64,000 nt of DNA from Diphasiastrum complanatum (lineage: Eukaryota > Streptophyta > Lycopodiopsida > Lycopodiales > Lycopodiaceae), in the NCBI GenBank assembly GCA_029204225.1, contig CM055092.1:77388261-77452260 (forward strand). The letters are read 5' to 3'. Shown one piece after another: positions 34,410-44,810 of this stretch. The position numbers and the translations under genes are program-made. Position 1 is the stretch's first letter. The number at the start of each line of letters is the position of its first letter. Under the pieces are notes generated by a model that ran no database searches, was not told the DNA's origin, and saw only the letters and a list, made by a program, of their open reading frames with translations.

Positions 34410-35323
34410 CTAGATCACTCATGTCAACAGCATTGGAAAGATCTGATTTTATTTCATCAATTAAGCTCTCATTACTTCCTGCAATAATCAAATCATCCAC
34501 GTACAACACAATGAACACTATATCTGAGTCTTGCCTTAGAATGTAAAGATTAGGATCAACATCACTTTATATCATTCCCCTTCGCTTGAAGTGTTCATCA
34601 ATGCAAGAGTACCACGCCCGTGGTGCTTGCTTCAATCCATAAATGGCTTTGTTGAGCTTACAAACAAGATGCTCTCTCCCTGGCTCAACAAATCCTTGAG
34701 GTTGTAGTAAGTACACCTCTTCATAGCACTCCATTAAGAAAAGCAGATTTAACGTCCATTTGTTGGATCTTCCAACCATAGAAAACAGAAATAGCAATGA
34801 TAGAACGTATAGTTACCATCTTAGCTACGGGTGCGAAGGTTTCCTCAAAATCAATACCTTCATGCTGCTCAAATCCTCTCGCAACCAACTGTGCTTTGTA
34901 CTTGTTGAGTTGCCCATCATCTCCATATATGATCTTGTATATCCATTTGCAAGTGATAGGCGTCTTACCATCAGGTAGCTCAACCAAGTTCCACGTCCTA
35001 TTTTTTGTTATAACTTCCATTTCTGTTTCCATAGCTTCATGCCACTCCTTGTGCTCCTTTGTTTTATCAAAAGTTTTTGGTTCTTGAGCCTTGAGCATAG
35101 AACCCATTAGGGCTAGATTCATCTCTAATCTTGCAGGAGGTTTTCGATTTCTACTTGATCTTCTAAGCTCTCCCTGCTCACTTGATTTGGGAGCATCTCC
35201 CTTATTAGCATCACTTGTTACTGACAAGTACCACTTAGGCACTCTCCTAGGAATCTCATTATTGACCTTGTCTTTTTCCATTGGCTCTTCCATATCGACA
35301 CCAACTCCTTCCTTCACTTTCAC
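34410..35323 (-). pseudogene. Copia RT, truncated after YVDD
   Basis: A 200-codon frame with the linker RRSSRNRKPPARLEMN, EWHEAMETEMEVITKNRTWN, CKWIYKIIYGDDGQLNKYKA, FEETFAPVAKM and [14 protein letters not shown]; a shift leads into [20 protein letters not shown]; a third frame carries YVDDLIIAGSN (YVDD at 34492-34503) and ends at MSDLG. RT thumb and RNase H are absent. Confidence 0.9.
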
Positions 35324-35436
35324 TTAAGCTTTATCATCAAAGGGATCAATTGTCAATTTTATTTGGTCATTTTGACCCATCTCATCAAAAGTAGCATCTC
35401 TGAAAATCGCGTTCTTTTGTGCATATGTGTCATACA

Positions 35437-36267
35437 TCATGTATGCCTTGGCTCTTTCATCATATCCAAGAAAATACACTTAACGGCTTTTGCATCCAGC
35501 TTCTTTCGTTTTTTATCAGGTACATGAGCGTAAGCATCACAACCAAATACTCGTAAATGAGAAACATTAGGTTTCTTTCCAGTAAAAGCTTCATAAGGTG
35601 TCTTACCCTCCACGGACTTCGCAGGACACCGATTCAAGATATGAGTAGCTGTGTTGCATGCTTCTGCCCAAAAAGTATTTGGCAAACCCTTGCTCTTAAG
35701 CATTGCCCTAGCCATCTCCACAATGGATCTGTTTTTCCGTTCTGCAACTCCGTTCTGTTGTGGTGAATAGGGTGTAGTGGTTTGTCTCTTGATCTCCTGA
35801 TCCTTGCAAAAGTTTATAAACTCTGTTGAAAAATACTCATCGCCACCATCTGATCTGAGGGTCTTAATATAACAACCTATTTGTTTTTCAACTAGAGCCT
35901 TGAACTCTCTAAACTTGGCAAAAGCATCAGATTTCTTGCTTATGAAATAAATCCAAATATGTCTACTATAGTCATCAATGAATGTGATGAAATAGTAACA
36001 ACCACTAATGGACCTAGTTTGTATTGGTTCACACAGATCACTATGAACAAGATCAAGAATGTCATTGGCTCTTCTTGCTCCATCTTTGGGAAATCTCTCT
36101 CTATGTTGTTTTCCCAAAATGCAACCCTCACAAATTTTTCCTTCAAAAGAGATATCAGGCAATCCAACAACTAGATTACCTCCTTTAAGAATTTGCAAGC
36201 TTTGAGCACTGATATGACCAAACCTTTGATGCCAAAGTTCACTTCGACTATCAACAGTGCTTACCAT
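35437..36267 (-). pseudogene. Copia integrase (276 codons)
   Basis: Begins with the GAG-pre-integrase block ELWHQRFGHISAQSL and CEGCILGKQHR (zinc ligands H..H..C..C), then the DDE core: D in LVHSDLCEP, D in LRSDGGDEYFS, E in SPQQNGVAERKNRSI. All catalytic residues are present. Ends with HLRVFGCDAYAHVPDKKRKK and a frame break at KCIFLDMM, just before the linker to RT. Confidence 0.92.
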
Positions 36268-37540
36268 AGCTTGAGTAAAAGATCTGATTCAATTTGTAGA
36301 GCTGATTCTCGTTGACTCTAGCTCCTATAGCAATCACTTTGTAGTGATTCTTGATGTCTTTGACAAGACATTTGTCACTGTCAAACTCAACCTTGAGTTG
36401 TTGATTAGCCATCGTCCCAACAGATAGTAGATTGCTAGTTAAGCCAGGTACATATTGCACATTGCTTATCTGCTTTATCTTCCTGCTGGCTAACTTCATT
36501 GGTACCACTCCAACTCCTTTAACAGATAGCAATCTGCCATCAGCTTGTCCAACTTCATCACCATTTTCAGTTTCCTTGAGTTCTGAAAACCACTCTTTCC
36601 TTGAAGTCATGTGCTTGGATGCACCACTATCAATGTACCATGTATCATTGGCTTCATCACTTGTCATTAATGCTGTAATGAACAATTTTGAACTCTCACC
36701 AATATCATCTTCATATTGATCATCATCGTATTGATGTTGATCAGTATAATTGTCTTCATAATAATAGTCATCAAATTGATATTGATCAGCATAATTTTTC
36801 GCTTGCCATTTGTCTTTTCTTTGTTCCATCTCCTTCTGTTTCTTGAAGCATTCATGCTCCCAGTGGCCAAGTTTGTTGCAATACCTACAATTTCCAGGTT
36901 GATTTTGTCTTGAATAGCCACGTCCTTGACCTTGGCCTTGATTCCAATTGTCTCGATTTGGACTATCATTGAATTGCTCATGAAATTGTTGAAATAATCC
37001 CTGGATTGAGTTTCCTCCTCTCGATTGATACCTTCCACAGCCAAATCTTCCACCTCGTCCTCTAACTGCACGAGCTTGATCATAGCTCATGTTACGATGA
37101 TTCAAGTTCTCTTGACGTTGCTCTTCTTGCAAAAGCAATCCACCTAGTTCTTCATAGGTTGGAAGATTTTCTCTTGTGGCTATACTCGTCACAAACATCT
37201 GATGTGACTCACTCACACTATTCAATGTCAATTGCACGATCTCACGATCTTGTACTCGCTCTCCAACTACTACTAATTGGTCATGGATCTCTTTAATCTT
37301 CAGTATGTGATTGGCAATAGTTGCACCATCATCCATCCGCAATGTATGCAACTTCATCTTCATAAACAATATTCGAGATGTATTTGTTGTTTCAAACAAT
37401 GCTTTCAATGTATCCCACACTTCTTTTGGCCCTTCTGAATCTAAAATATAGGGAATAATTGCATCTCTAACTGATAAGTTGATGACATTCTGGGCTTTTC
37501 GTTTTCTCCTATCAAATGTCCGCTGATCTTCTTCAATCAC
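36251..37540 (-). pseudogene. Copia gag-protease frame (429 codons)
   Basis: Long open frame with the copia gag core (VRDAIIPYILDSEGPKEVWD, then FMKMKLHTLRM), a Gly/Arg-rich stretch, a zinc knuckle CRYCNKLGHWEHEC (CX2CX4HX4C), an Asp/Tyr-rich spacer, protease WYIDSGASKHMT with the DSG intact, and NVQYVPGLTSNLLSV. The N-terminal gag start is missing. A frameshift of one base near 36260 separates it from integrase. Confidence 0.9.
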
Positions 37541-37560
37541 TGACCTTGTCTCTTCACCAG

Positions 37561-37660
37561 ACTAATAGACTAGCCTACGGCTAATGACAGCTGGTCATAG
37601 ATGTCAACATTAATGTACCTCGTAAACAGTAACAATGAAGTTTATCATTGATTTCTAACA
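37561..37660 (-). repeat. 5' LTR fragment
   Basis: Minus-strand TGTTAGAAATCAATGATAAA matches the LTR start at 63622, and CCGTAGGCTAGTCTA occurs in both. After that the sequence jumps directly into gag, so an internal deletion removed the rest. Confidence 0.85.
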
Positions 37661-39566
37661 ACAAAATTAACCGAGCATCAAAAACAGATGTGTGAGAAGC
37701 TTAAGCAGCTGATTATGCCCTTGTCTAAGGAGATAGACACCTAACCATCATACCAAGCTTCCACGTCCGGTAGTGACTCAACAAAGGTGATTCCCAAAGT
37801 TCCAGAAAACTTTGTGGAACCACCTTTCGATCTTCCACGAAAATTTAAAGATTTCACACTGGATGACGTTGTTATCCAGTTACCGCAGCCACACCGGGAA
37901 CCTACACCAAGTTCCAACTCCTTTGAAGGACTTGCTAAGACAATCTCGTTAAACATTAAAGATCATGACAAGGAGATAGATCGAATAGTTCATGTTGGTG
38001 CACACCTTTTGTCAACACAACTTTCTGATCTAGAAACTTTACTTCGCAAATACAGGGATGTATTTGCATGGAACTATACAGAAATGAAAGGAATTCTGCC
38101 AGAAGTAGTGGTCCATAAGATTCCAATGCTAATTCTTACAGAAGTAACCCTGTTTATCGCGAACGAATCGATGAAGATATTAAGAAATTGCTGGATGTTG
38201 GCTTCATTTATGAAGTCCAATATACTGATTGGGTATCACCCATTGTGGTTGTACCCAAGAAAAATGACAAACTTCGTATCTATGTTGATCTCAAAAACCT
38301 TAATGCGGTTACAAAGAAAGACCATTTTCCCTTGCCCTTAACGACCCAAATCTTAGAGAAAATGGCAAGAGCTGAAGCTTTCAGCTTCTTGGATGGATTC
38401 AGCGGTTATTTCCTTGTTCAAATAGCCCCTGAAGATAAACATAAAACGGCCTTTGCCACAAAGAACGGGGTTTATGCTTATAATGTCATGCCTTTTGGCT
38501 TATGCAACGCCCCTTCAACATTCCAGAGGGTCATGCAATTGGCCTTCCAAGACCTGTTACATAGGATTGTGGAGATTTATCTCGACGATCTGGGTGTACA
38601 CTCCTCAACGGCTACGCACCTTGATGCACTAGAAAAAGTCTTCATTCGATGTCGTAGATTTGGAATATCACTAAACCTTGAAAAATGTCAGATATGGGTA
38701 ACCCATGGGGTCGTCCTCGGGCATATAATTTCAAAGGACGGTATTTCTATCGACCCGTCAAAAATCAAGGTTATAGTTGAAATGCCCTTACCTACAATAG
38801 TGAAGGAAGTTTACGTCTTCCTCGGTCATACAAATTATTATCGCATCTTTATAATTGACTATGCTGGCAAGGCACACCTCATTTATTTAGTTGTAATAGA
38901 TCCTTGTTGGACCGAAGAACGAATTAAAGCCTTTGAGGAGTTGAAAACGGCCCTTATCATGACACTCGTACTCCACTCGCTAGATTATACGAAAGAGTTC
39001 CATGTGCATACTGACGCAAGTAATTATGCCATTGGATGTCTTCTTGCGCAACCGGACGAGTATGGCAAAGACTTCCCAATACGTTTCTTGAGTAGGCAAC
39101 TGGTGTCTGTTGAAGTCAACTACACTACAACCGAGAGAGAAGCATTGGTTATGGTCTATGCGGTACAACAACTAAGACATTATTTACTAGGCCAGACCTT
39201 TGCATTCTACACCGACCATCAATAAATCCTGTAAAATGGGCAGTATAGCTCGATGGCTGTTGATTCTAGAGGAATTTAATTTCCACGTAGTCATTCGGAA
39301 AGGAACCCAACATTTCATGGCAGATCACCTTTCCCAACTACCTAATGCTGAAAAAGCAACTACACCAGTCAACGATGATCTTCCTGATGCATGTCTTTTT
39401 CGAATTCATGCTACACCCTTATGGGTTGAGGAGGTCACTCAATTCCTAACAACAAGCAGACTCAAAAAAGGCCTGAATACGGCTACAAAATTTTTTTTTT
39501 TTGCTTAAAATAGCGCCCTTTCAATTAATAGCCGGACAACTTTACAAACGGGGCGTTGACGGTATT
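37661..39566 (+). pseudogene. Ty3/gypsy RT-RNase H, nearly complete
   Basis: Frame 1 (37787-38341) carries KFKDFTLDDVVIQLPQPHRE and YRDVFAWNYTEMKGILPEVV. A shift near 38130 enters a 345-codon frame with the RT domain: DWVSPIVVVPKKNDKLRIYV, FSFLDGFSGYFLVQIAPEDK, MPFGLCNAPSTFQRVM and YLDD (38578-38589). RNase H follows: HVHTDASNYAIGCLLAQ, REALVMVYAVQQLRHYLLGQ, FYTDHQ; after another shift come IARWLLILEEFNFHVVIRKG and NDDLPDACLF. Homology stops at YKRGVDGI (39566), exactly where integrase should start; the integrase remnant at 47596 resumes from that point on the opposite strand. Confidence 0.92.
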
Positions 39567-40508
39567 AATTTGGCAGAAGAATCTTTGGCAAGCTCAATGG
39601 AGGCGTCGATCGTGTATTGTCGGATAAAGAGAAAGGTAAGGTGTGCTTTGACCACATCTCTAGTGGGTTTATGTAGCCGCATGAAGAAAGCATTCATTTG
39701 GTTTTGGAGGGATGTAACATAAAATAACTTGCCTAAGTTGTTCATCATATATCGAATGGCATGGTCAAACTTGCTCATGCAAATAACAATATCAAAGGCC
39801 ATTGGAGTTTCAAGAGAGAGATTTTTATGTAATGCGGCCGATTTGCAAACTTCTATTTCTTTTTCAGTGAGATGTGACATCAAGATCCAAAGATCGATAG
39901 GCATAGGAGCAAGGAAGTTGACAATAGGGAGGCTCCAAAGCTTATAGGAAGTGAGGGTAGATTTGAATTCAATGATTTTGCTGGGAATAGAGGGGATTTG
40001 ACAATTTTGGATTGGCAGAATTCATATGAATATTGGTCACCAATGTCACAAATATCTTGTGAAAACAGTTCTAGCTGGGAAGCACTATCCTCATCAAGGT
40101 CATCTAGAAAAACCACGGGGTGTGGTGATAAAGGAGCATCAAGGGTGGCAGATGGAGTCTCAACAACAGAATTACCATTTTCTTTCTCTAGGCAAGCAAA
40201 GACTTTTATAATATGCAGATTGAAAAATGTTTATTCTTCCTCAAATCTCTCTACAAAATCATTAAGACTGCCATAAAGATTTTCTACCAAACTCAAAGTT
40301 TTCTTGTTTTTAACAAACTCCAAATAGATTTTGATCCAGTCTCCAAAAGATCAGTCAAACATAAAACCTTATCCTTAGGTCCGACAGAAGAACAAGTAGC
40401 CTTATCAGTGCCAGTGATAAAAGAATGTATCAATACGGCCTTTCTCATACAACAAATAAGTGTCTGAATAAAGTGGTTAGGTGGAGGAAGGGACTCTCCA
40501 TAACCCAA
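39567..40508 (-). pseudogene. Unrecognised coding remnant, about 300 codons
   Basis: Minus-strand frames succeed each other: GYGESLPPPNHFIQTLICCM ... LLETGSKSIWSLLKTRKL; then VVFLDDLDEDSASQLELFSQ ... KSPLFPAKSLNSNLPSLP; then PIDLWILMSHLTEKEIEVCK and SLQNQMNAFFMRLHKPTRDV. About three frameshifts and one or two stops break it, but composition is protein-like throughout. It lies about 590 bases downstream of a primer-binding site, the position of gag in an LTR element, yet has no gag, zinc-knuckle or pol motif. It could be a captured host gene or an unfamiliar gag; I do not recognise it. Confidence 0.45.
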
Positions 40509-41016
40509 AAACGTAGCATCTTGAGACCATTATGTGGACTAAAACATGAGAACGGACCTTTGTTAGCCTATGAACTAGATAAAAGGTAAGGGTTTAGTAC
40601 CATTCCAACCAAGGAATAGTCGGAGTTACACCACAAGGATGTAGATAGAGTTTTACACAGTTTCACATAGTTCCTCTTGACAAAGCAAGACTAAACCCTT
40701 TGAAGCCTTTATTCATAATCCAACAAGGTAAAGTAAAGCTGAAAAGTAAAATACAAAACTAAAAAGTACCATAAAGCATTTTCAAAACATCCAGCTGATA
40801 TCTGCCACCATCTCACAACACAAAACCGCACGATTAGTACAGTGGGGAAGACAGTTGTCATAGTTGAGCGTTAGTTGTTATCCATGTCCAAAAGAAGTTA
40901 TACCACTTAGCATTATAAAAAGCATTTTGAAACAAAGTCCAGTCTTCCCAAATGATAGAATGTTTTTTAGCGATAGGCCAATCCCTAACATTACCATATC
41001 AAGGCTTGTGCCATGT

Positions 41017-41064
41017 TGTTCAGTTTATGGGCATTGGTCCTGTTCAGTTTATGGGCATTGGTCC
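41017..41064. repeat. Perfect 24-base tandem duplication
   Basis: The 24-base word beginning TGTTCAGTTTATGGGCATTG occurs twice head to tail without a mismatch, so it is recent compared with the surrounding decay. Confidence 0.9.
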
Positions 41065-41094
41065 TGTAAGAAAACTGAATGTTATCAAAAATGA

Positions 41095-41106
41095 GCTCTA
41101 ATACCA
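41095..41106 (-). other. Primer-binding site, initiator-Met type (one mismatch)
   Basis: TGGTATTAGAGC on the minus strand adjacent to the LTR end TTTCTGACA. It implies that the DNA below 41095 is the interior of a minus-strand LTR element. Confidence 0.65.
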
Positions 41107-41300
41107 TGTCAGAAATAGGTAGGTAGTTAGAGAAATGAGACTGATATCGGAATAGTAGAGAACTGATCGAAACAGAACTCTGATATCAGATCGATAATGG
41201 CAGTATAGCAGCAAAAGTAGAACGACAGATGGTGCATGGATCATAAGTGCAGCAGTTACCAGCAAAGATGATCAAGATGGGAAAAACGTACCTATGTGCA
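41107..41300 (-). repeat. LTR fragment between two minus-strand interiors
   Basis: Ends TTTCTGACA next to the PBS; start placed at a TGCACATAGG near 41300, where copia RT homology of the neighbour stops. Its terminal bases resemble the LTR end at 194. With coding sequence of the same orientation on both sides, it looks like either a shared LTR of tandem elements or a separate insertion. Confidence 0.45.
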
Positions 41301-41304
41301 ATAG

Positions 41305-42716
41305 AATGAAACGGTAGTCTTGATAGAAATTGATTGAGAGAGCTGATGGAGTATACCAAGTCGGGTCGAGTGTAGAGCATAACATACATGAGTGACCCGA
41401 TAATGGAGTGAAATGGATACTGCTTCATTTCCTCATTCTCTGTCTCGGATTGTGGACACTACTCCTTTGACAGCTTCAGACCAGGGTCGAGTGGGAAGAA
41501 GCTCAATTTGTAATTGGTCATTCCATATTTGTTTAGTACGTTGATGAGATACCGTTGTTGATTGATGAAGATCTGTCTTCTGGGTCAATCTCGATAGATT
41601 TGGATTCCGAGACAATAATGGGCTGGCCCCATATCAGTCATTCTGTATTCTTGTGCCAACATGCTTTTTGTATCCTTCAATAAATTCAAATTGTTACTGA
41701 ATAGTAACGTATCATCGACATAGAGAGTGATGATAATGAAGAAAGAGACACAGACTTGAAGTAAACATTCGAGTCTACTGAGTTTGGAATGAAAACATTC
41801 TCGATTAGAAATGCATTGATCTTCTAAAACCATACTCTTGGTGACTGTTTCAGACCATATAGAGCCTTGTAAATTTTGCACACTAGGTGCTCCTTACCCT
41901 TCACCTCGTATCTCTCTGGCTGCGACATATAGATTTCCTCTTCGATAGTCCCGTTGAGAAAGGCAATTTGGACATCCATTTAACGGACTTCGAGATCGGC
42001 TGTAGATGCATAGGAGAGTAATAGACAAATCGAAGTATGATTAACGACATGGTTGAAGGTCTTTGAAAAATCCAGATCTGGAATCTTGGAGAAGCCTTTG
42101 GCGACAAGTCTGGCCTTATATCGATTGAGTCTTCCTTCAACATCATATTTCGTCTTGAATATCCATTTGCATGGAATCAAATTTCAATCCTTTGGCAGCT
42201 CAGTTACAATCCATGTTTGATTCTCGATGAGAGAATTGAATTCAGTGTCCATTGCAGCTTTCCATTGATCGACATCTAGAGTCAACATTGCCTCTGAAAT
42301 GGTGTTTGGTTCCTGCACAAAGTAGTAGGCCAGATCATCCAGAAATCGGGACGGAGGCTGCTTGGACCGGTTCAATCTTCTGGGTTGAACTTCGGTCATC
42401 TGATGCGATTTGATTTGTCGAGGGTTTGACTCATTGTCGGAGGAGTCGGTGTCTCTCTTGTGATCAGTCCTAAGTTTGAAGTTGTCGACTCTGGGATTGG
42501 AAGTCGATGGAGCTTTTCCCCCTGTGGTTGAAGAATTCTACTGGTGAACAATTTCTGAGTGTCCAGGTTTTAGAGCTTGTATGCCTTGTGATTTGGGGAA
42601 TAACCGATGTAGATCGACTTTCTGCTGGTGTTGTTCAGCTTCTTTCTTAGATTTTCAAGGATCTGAGAGTAGGCAATGCATCCAAACACTCGAACATGTT
42701 TGAGTGATGGCTTTTG
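41305..42716 (-). pseudogene. Ty1/copia integrase-tail and RT remnant
   Basis: Minus strand: HVRVFGCIAYSQILENLRKK, linker PRRLNRSKQPPSRFLDDLAY, KAAMDTEFNSLIENQTWIVT, PCKWIFKTKYDVEGRLNRYK, VQIAFLNGTIEEEIYM, YVDDTLLFSN (YVDD at 41711-41722), YRMTDMGPAHYCLGIQIYRD, FHSIIGSLMYVMLYTRPDLV. Multiple frameshifts and stops. RNase H is missing; homology ends at the LTR fragment. Related in sequence to the element at 24.6-29.1 kb. Confidence 0.85.
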
Positions 42717-42719
42717 GAA

Positions 42720-42900
42720 TAGGGCTAATTACAAGTTGACTCAAAGTTGTTCAAGATTTTAGGAGACCTTTAGTTGAACACCACACGAAGTTTCAAGTTG
42801 ATAGCTTGACTCTAGCTTTTAGAAGACCTTGAGTTGGATGCCACACTAGGTGCTGAGTTGACAATTTGACTCTAAGCTCAAGATTCTCAATATTTTTCAA
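42720..42900. repeat. Degenerate tandem repeats of about 60-65 bases
   Basis: Three imperfect units built from AAGTTGAC/AAGTTGAT, TTGACTCTA, GAGACC/GAAGACC and CACACNA words follow each other. Homology to copia ends just before them. Confidence 0.5.
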
Positions 42901-43516
42901 GATGGAGGTGTCAAGTTGAACTTTTCGAGTTGGTTTCTAGTGTCAATTTGAATCAAGATGAAGATCAAGATATTAGGGGATCCTTGAGTTGGAATGCCTC
43001 GTGGAACTGAAGATAGTCTAAAAATACTAGAGTTGTGAGTGTTTCTACAAACCTTGAATATCACAAAAAACATGATTAAAAATGTAGGAGAAAAAATTGT
43101 TTGGTTTGGATTCAAGATTGCATGTATAAATGCAAGTTTTTGAGGTCTACACAAATTGTTGGCAAATACAATACTTGTAATATATTATGAATGCACTTGA
43201 TCAAGATATGACATAATTTTGGAGTGGAATCAATTTCCAAAATATTAATGCTTAGATTTCAATTGCTAGTTGGAAAATGATATTTTATGAAGTATGTATA
43301 AAACAACTAAAAATGTCAAAGAACATATTTGGCTCTATAGGGAGTACCAACATTCATGTTGGTGCATGATTAGACCATAAAAGGTCTAAGTAGCACCAAA
43401 CCATCCATAAAGACTAGATGGATGTAGAAAAAGAAGGCAATATGTGTGACAACAATATGACCATATGAAACCCAATATAAAGAAGCACTATGGACTTCTT
43501 TCAAGTTTCCATACTA
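42901..43516. other. Spacer; nothing recognised
   Basis: AT-rich, short ORFs only; may include the 5' flank of the hAT remnant that follows. Confidence 0.4.
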
Positions 43517-44144
43517 CATTGCAAAAGAAAACTTGGCTTATCATAAACTCCAATCTATATCAATTGCTTAGAGAATGTGGGATAAAGATTATGACTAGAA
43601 GCCTTTATCAATATGTCAAAGCATGTGCATAATTTATCAAGTATATAGGGGATGCACATTGAGAAAGCCTTTCAAAGAAAGTGAAGCAAAGTCCAATTTT
43701 TGGAATAATGGTGGAAGAATCTATTGATATATCTAACAAAAAGTCACTAATTATTTATTTATCTTACCTTGGAAATTGTTGTCCTATAAGTTTTTATTAT
43801 GTCTCACCTCCATAACTAATGAAAGTATTGAATCTCTATATGATGCAACAATTAAAATTACTAGTAAGTTGGGTGTTGACATTAAAATATTTGTCGTGTT
43901 TGGGTGGAATGGGAATGTAGTAATGATATATTCATTACATGGAGTCACAACTAAGCTAAAAGTAATTTGTCCTTTTCTACAAAGTGTTCATTGTGTTGCA
44001 CATTGGTGTAGTCTTGCTTGTTTTGATTTAGCTTCTAAATTGGTCTATGCCAAGTTCCTTGATGCACTAGTTGATTCAACTATAGCATTTTTTGCCAACA
44101 ATTTTCAAAGACAAGCACTTCTTATTGAAATTTCACAGTTCTAG
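43517..44144 (+). pseudogene. hAT-type transposase remnant
   Basis: Plus-strand frames read IAKENLAYHKLQSIS, then LLRECGIKIMTRSLYQYVKA, KQSPIFGIMVEESIDISNKK and SLIIYLSYLGN; a frameshift near 43795 leads into a 122-codon ORF with DATIKITSKLGVD, VTTKLKVICPFLQSVHCVAH and LDALVDSTIAFFANNFQRQA. This matches the plant/animal hAT-like family (zinc finger protein 862-like) where GIMxDESTD and CPxLxxxHCxAHR are signatures; here the D of DESTD is altered to E-E-S-I-D. N-terminal zinc finger and C-terminal dimerisation region are missing, and no inverted repeats were found. Confidence 0.7.
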
Positions 44145-44180
44145 CTTGTCTAGTTTGATGTAATTCCACTTATAAGTAGT

Positions 44181-44798
44181 GATGTGGCATATGCCACGCG
44201 TATAGATGCTTAGATCTATGCCTAATCATGTTAATTTCCTCACACGAGGTCAAATACTAAGGAGTACAAGTGTACATTAGCATTCTAGAGAGAATGTCTA
44301 ATTTTAGCCATTCTTGCCTTGTTGGTGGATCTCGAGATCATGAGGTCAATTCTAGGGTTGATGACCTATCTTAGAGTATTGAATTTAGGGTTAGGTCACT
44401 TGTGGTTGAAGGTTAAGCCTAAACCCTAGATCTGAGAAGAATATGTATATATAGCAATGTAAATCTTGTTGATTAATGATGAAAAAAATCGAGATTTTCC
44501 ACTTTCCTACACATTGTCTTTGTGTGGCGAGTTAGAACTATCATATGTGAGTGATCTTATGCCTTTATTGCATTGATTGAAAGGTACTAAAGTTGATTAT
44601 AGGTCTAGGAAGCTTTCTGCACCTTTCTTTGAAGTGCTTGATCAAATCTATGTGCCTCTAGTGGAATTAAATGCCAAGATAAGCGAGTTTTGGAACTAGT
44701 CTTGATTCTAGCTAATAGTTTGGATCTAGATTAATCAAATGTGAATTCTCCATCACTTTTATCTTTGATTTGGATTCATTTTTTTGTAAAATTTATCT
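44181..44798 (+). repeat. Probable LTR followed by a PBS
   Basis: Starts near TGATGTGGCATATGCCACGC, has a TATATATAGC box at about 44450, and ends just before a PBS-like TGATATCAGAGC. The upstream boundary is uncertain. Confidence 0.45.
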
Positions 44799-44810
44799 TG
44801 ATATCAGAGC
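44799..44810 (+). other. Primer-binding site-like sequence
   Basis: TGATATCAGAGC differs at one base from the initiator-Met PBS TGGTATCAGAGC. Confidence 0.5.

Larger units (their letters stand above)
34407..37660 (-). mobile_element. Truncated Ty1/copia element inside the gypsy element
   Basis: Minus-strand order: about 100 bases of 5' LTR, gag-protease, integrase, RT up to just past YVDD, then an abrupt end at about 34407. The LTR remainder, PBS and gag start are deleted at the 5' side; RT end, RNase H and 3' LTR at the other. It lies between two parts of the plus-strand gypsy element, so it inserted there or replaced the intervening protease region. A sister LTR starts at 63622. Confidence 0.85.

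Noticed and set aside
36716-36913. Hydrophobic 65-codon plus-strand ORF (many I, L, V) as a membrane protein
   Set aside because: Antisense of the Asp/Tyr-rich stretch of copia gag; hydrophobicity is a by-product of the complementary codons.
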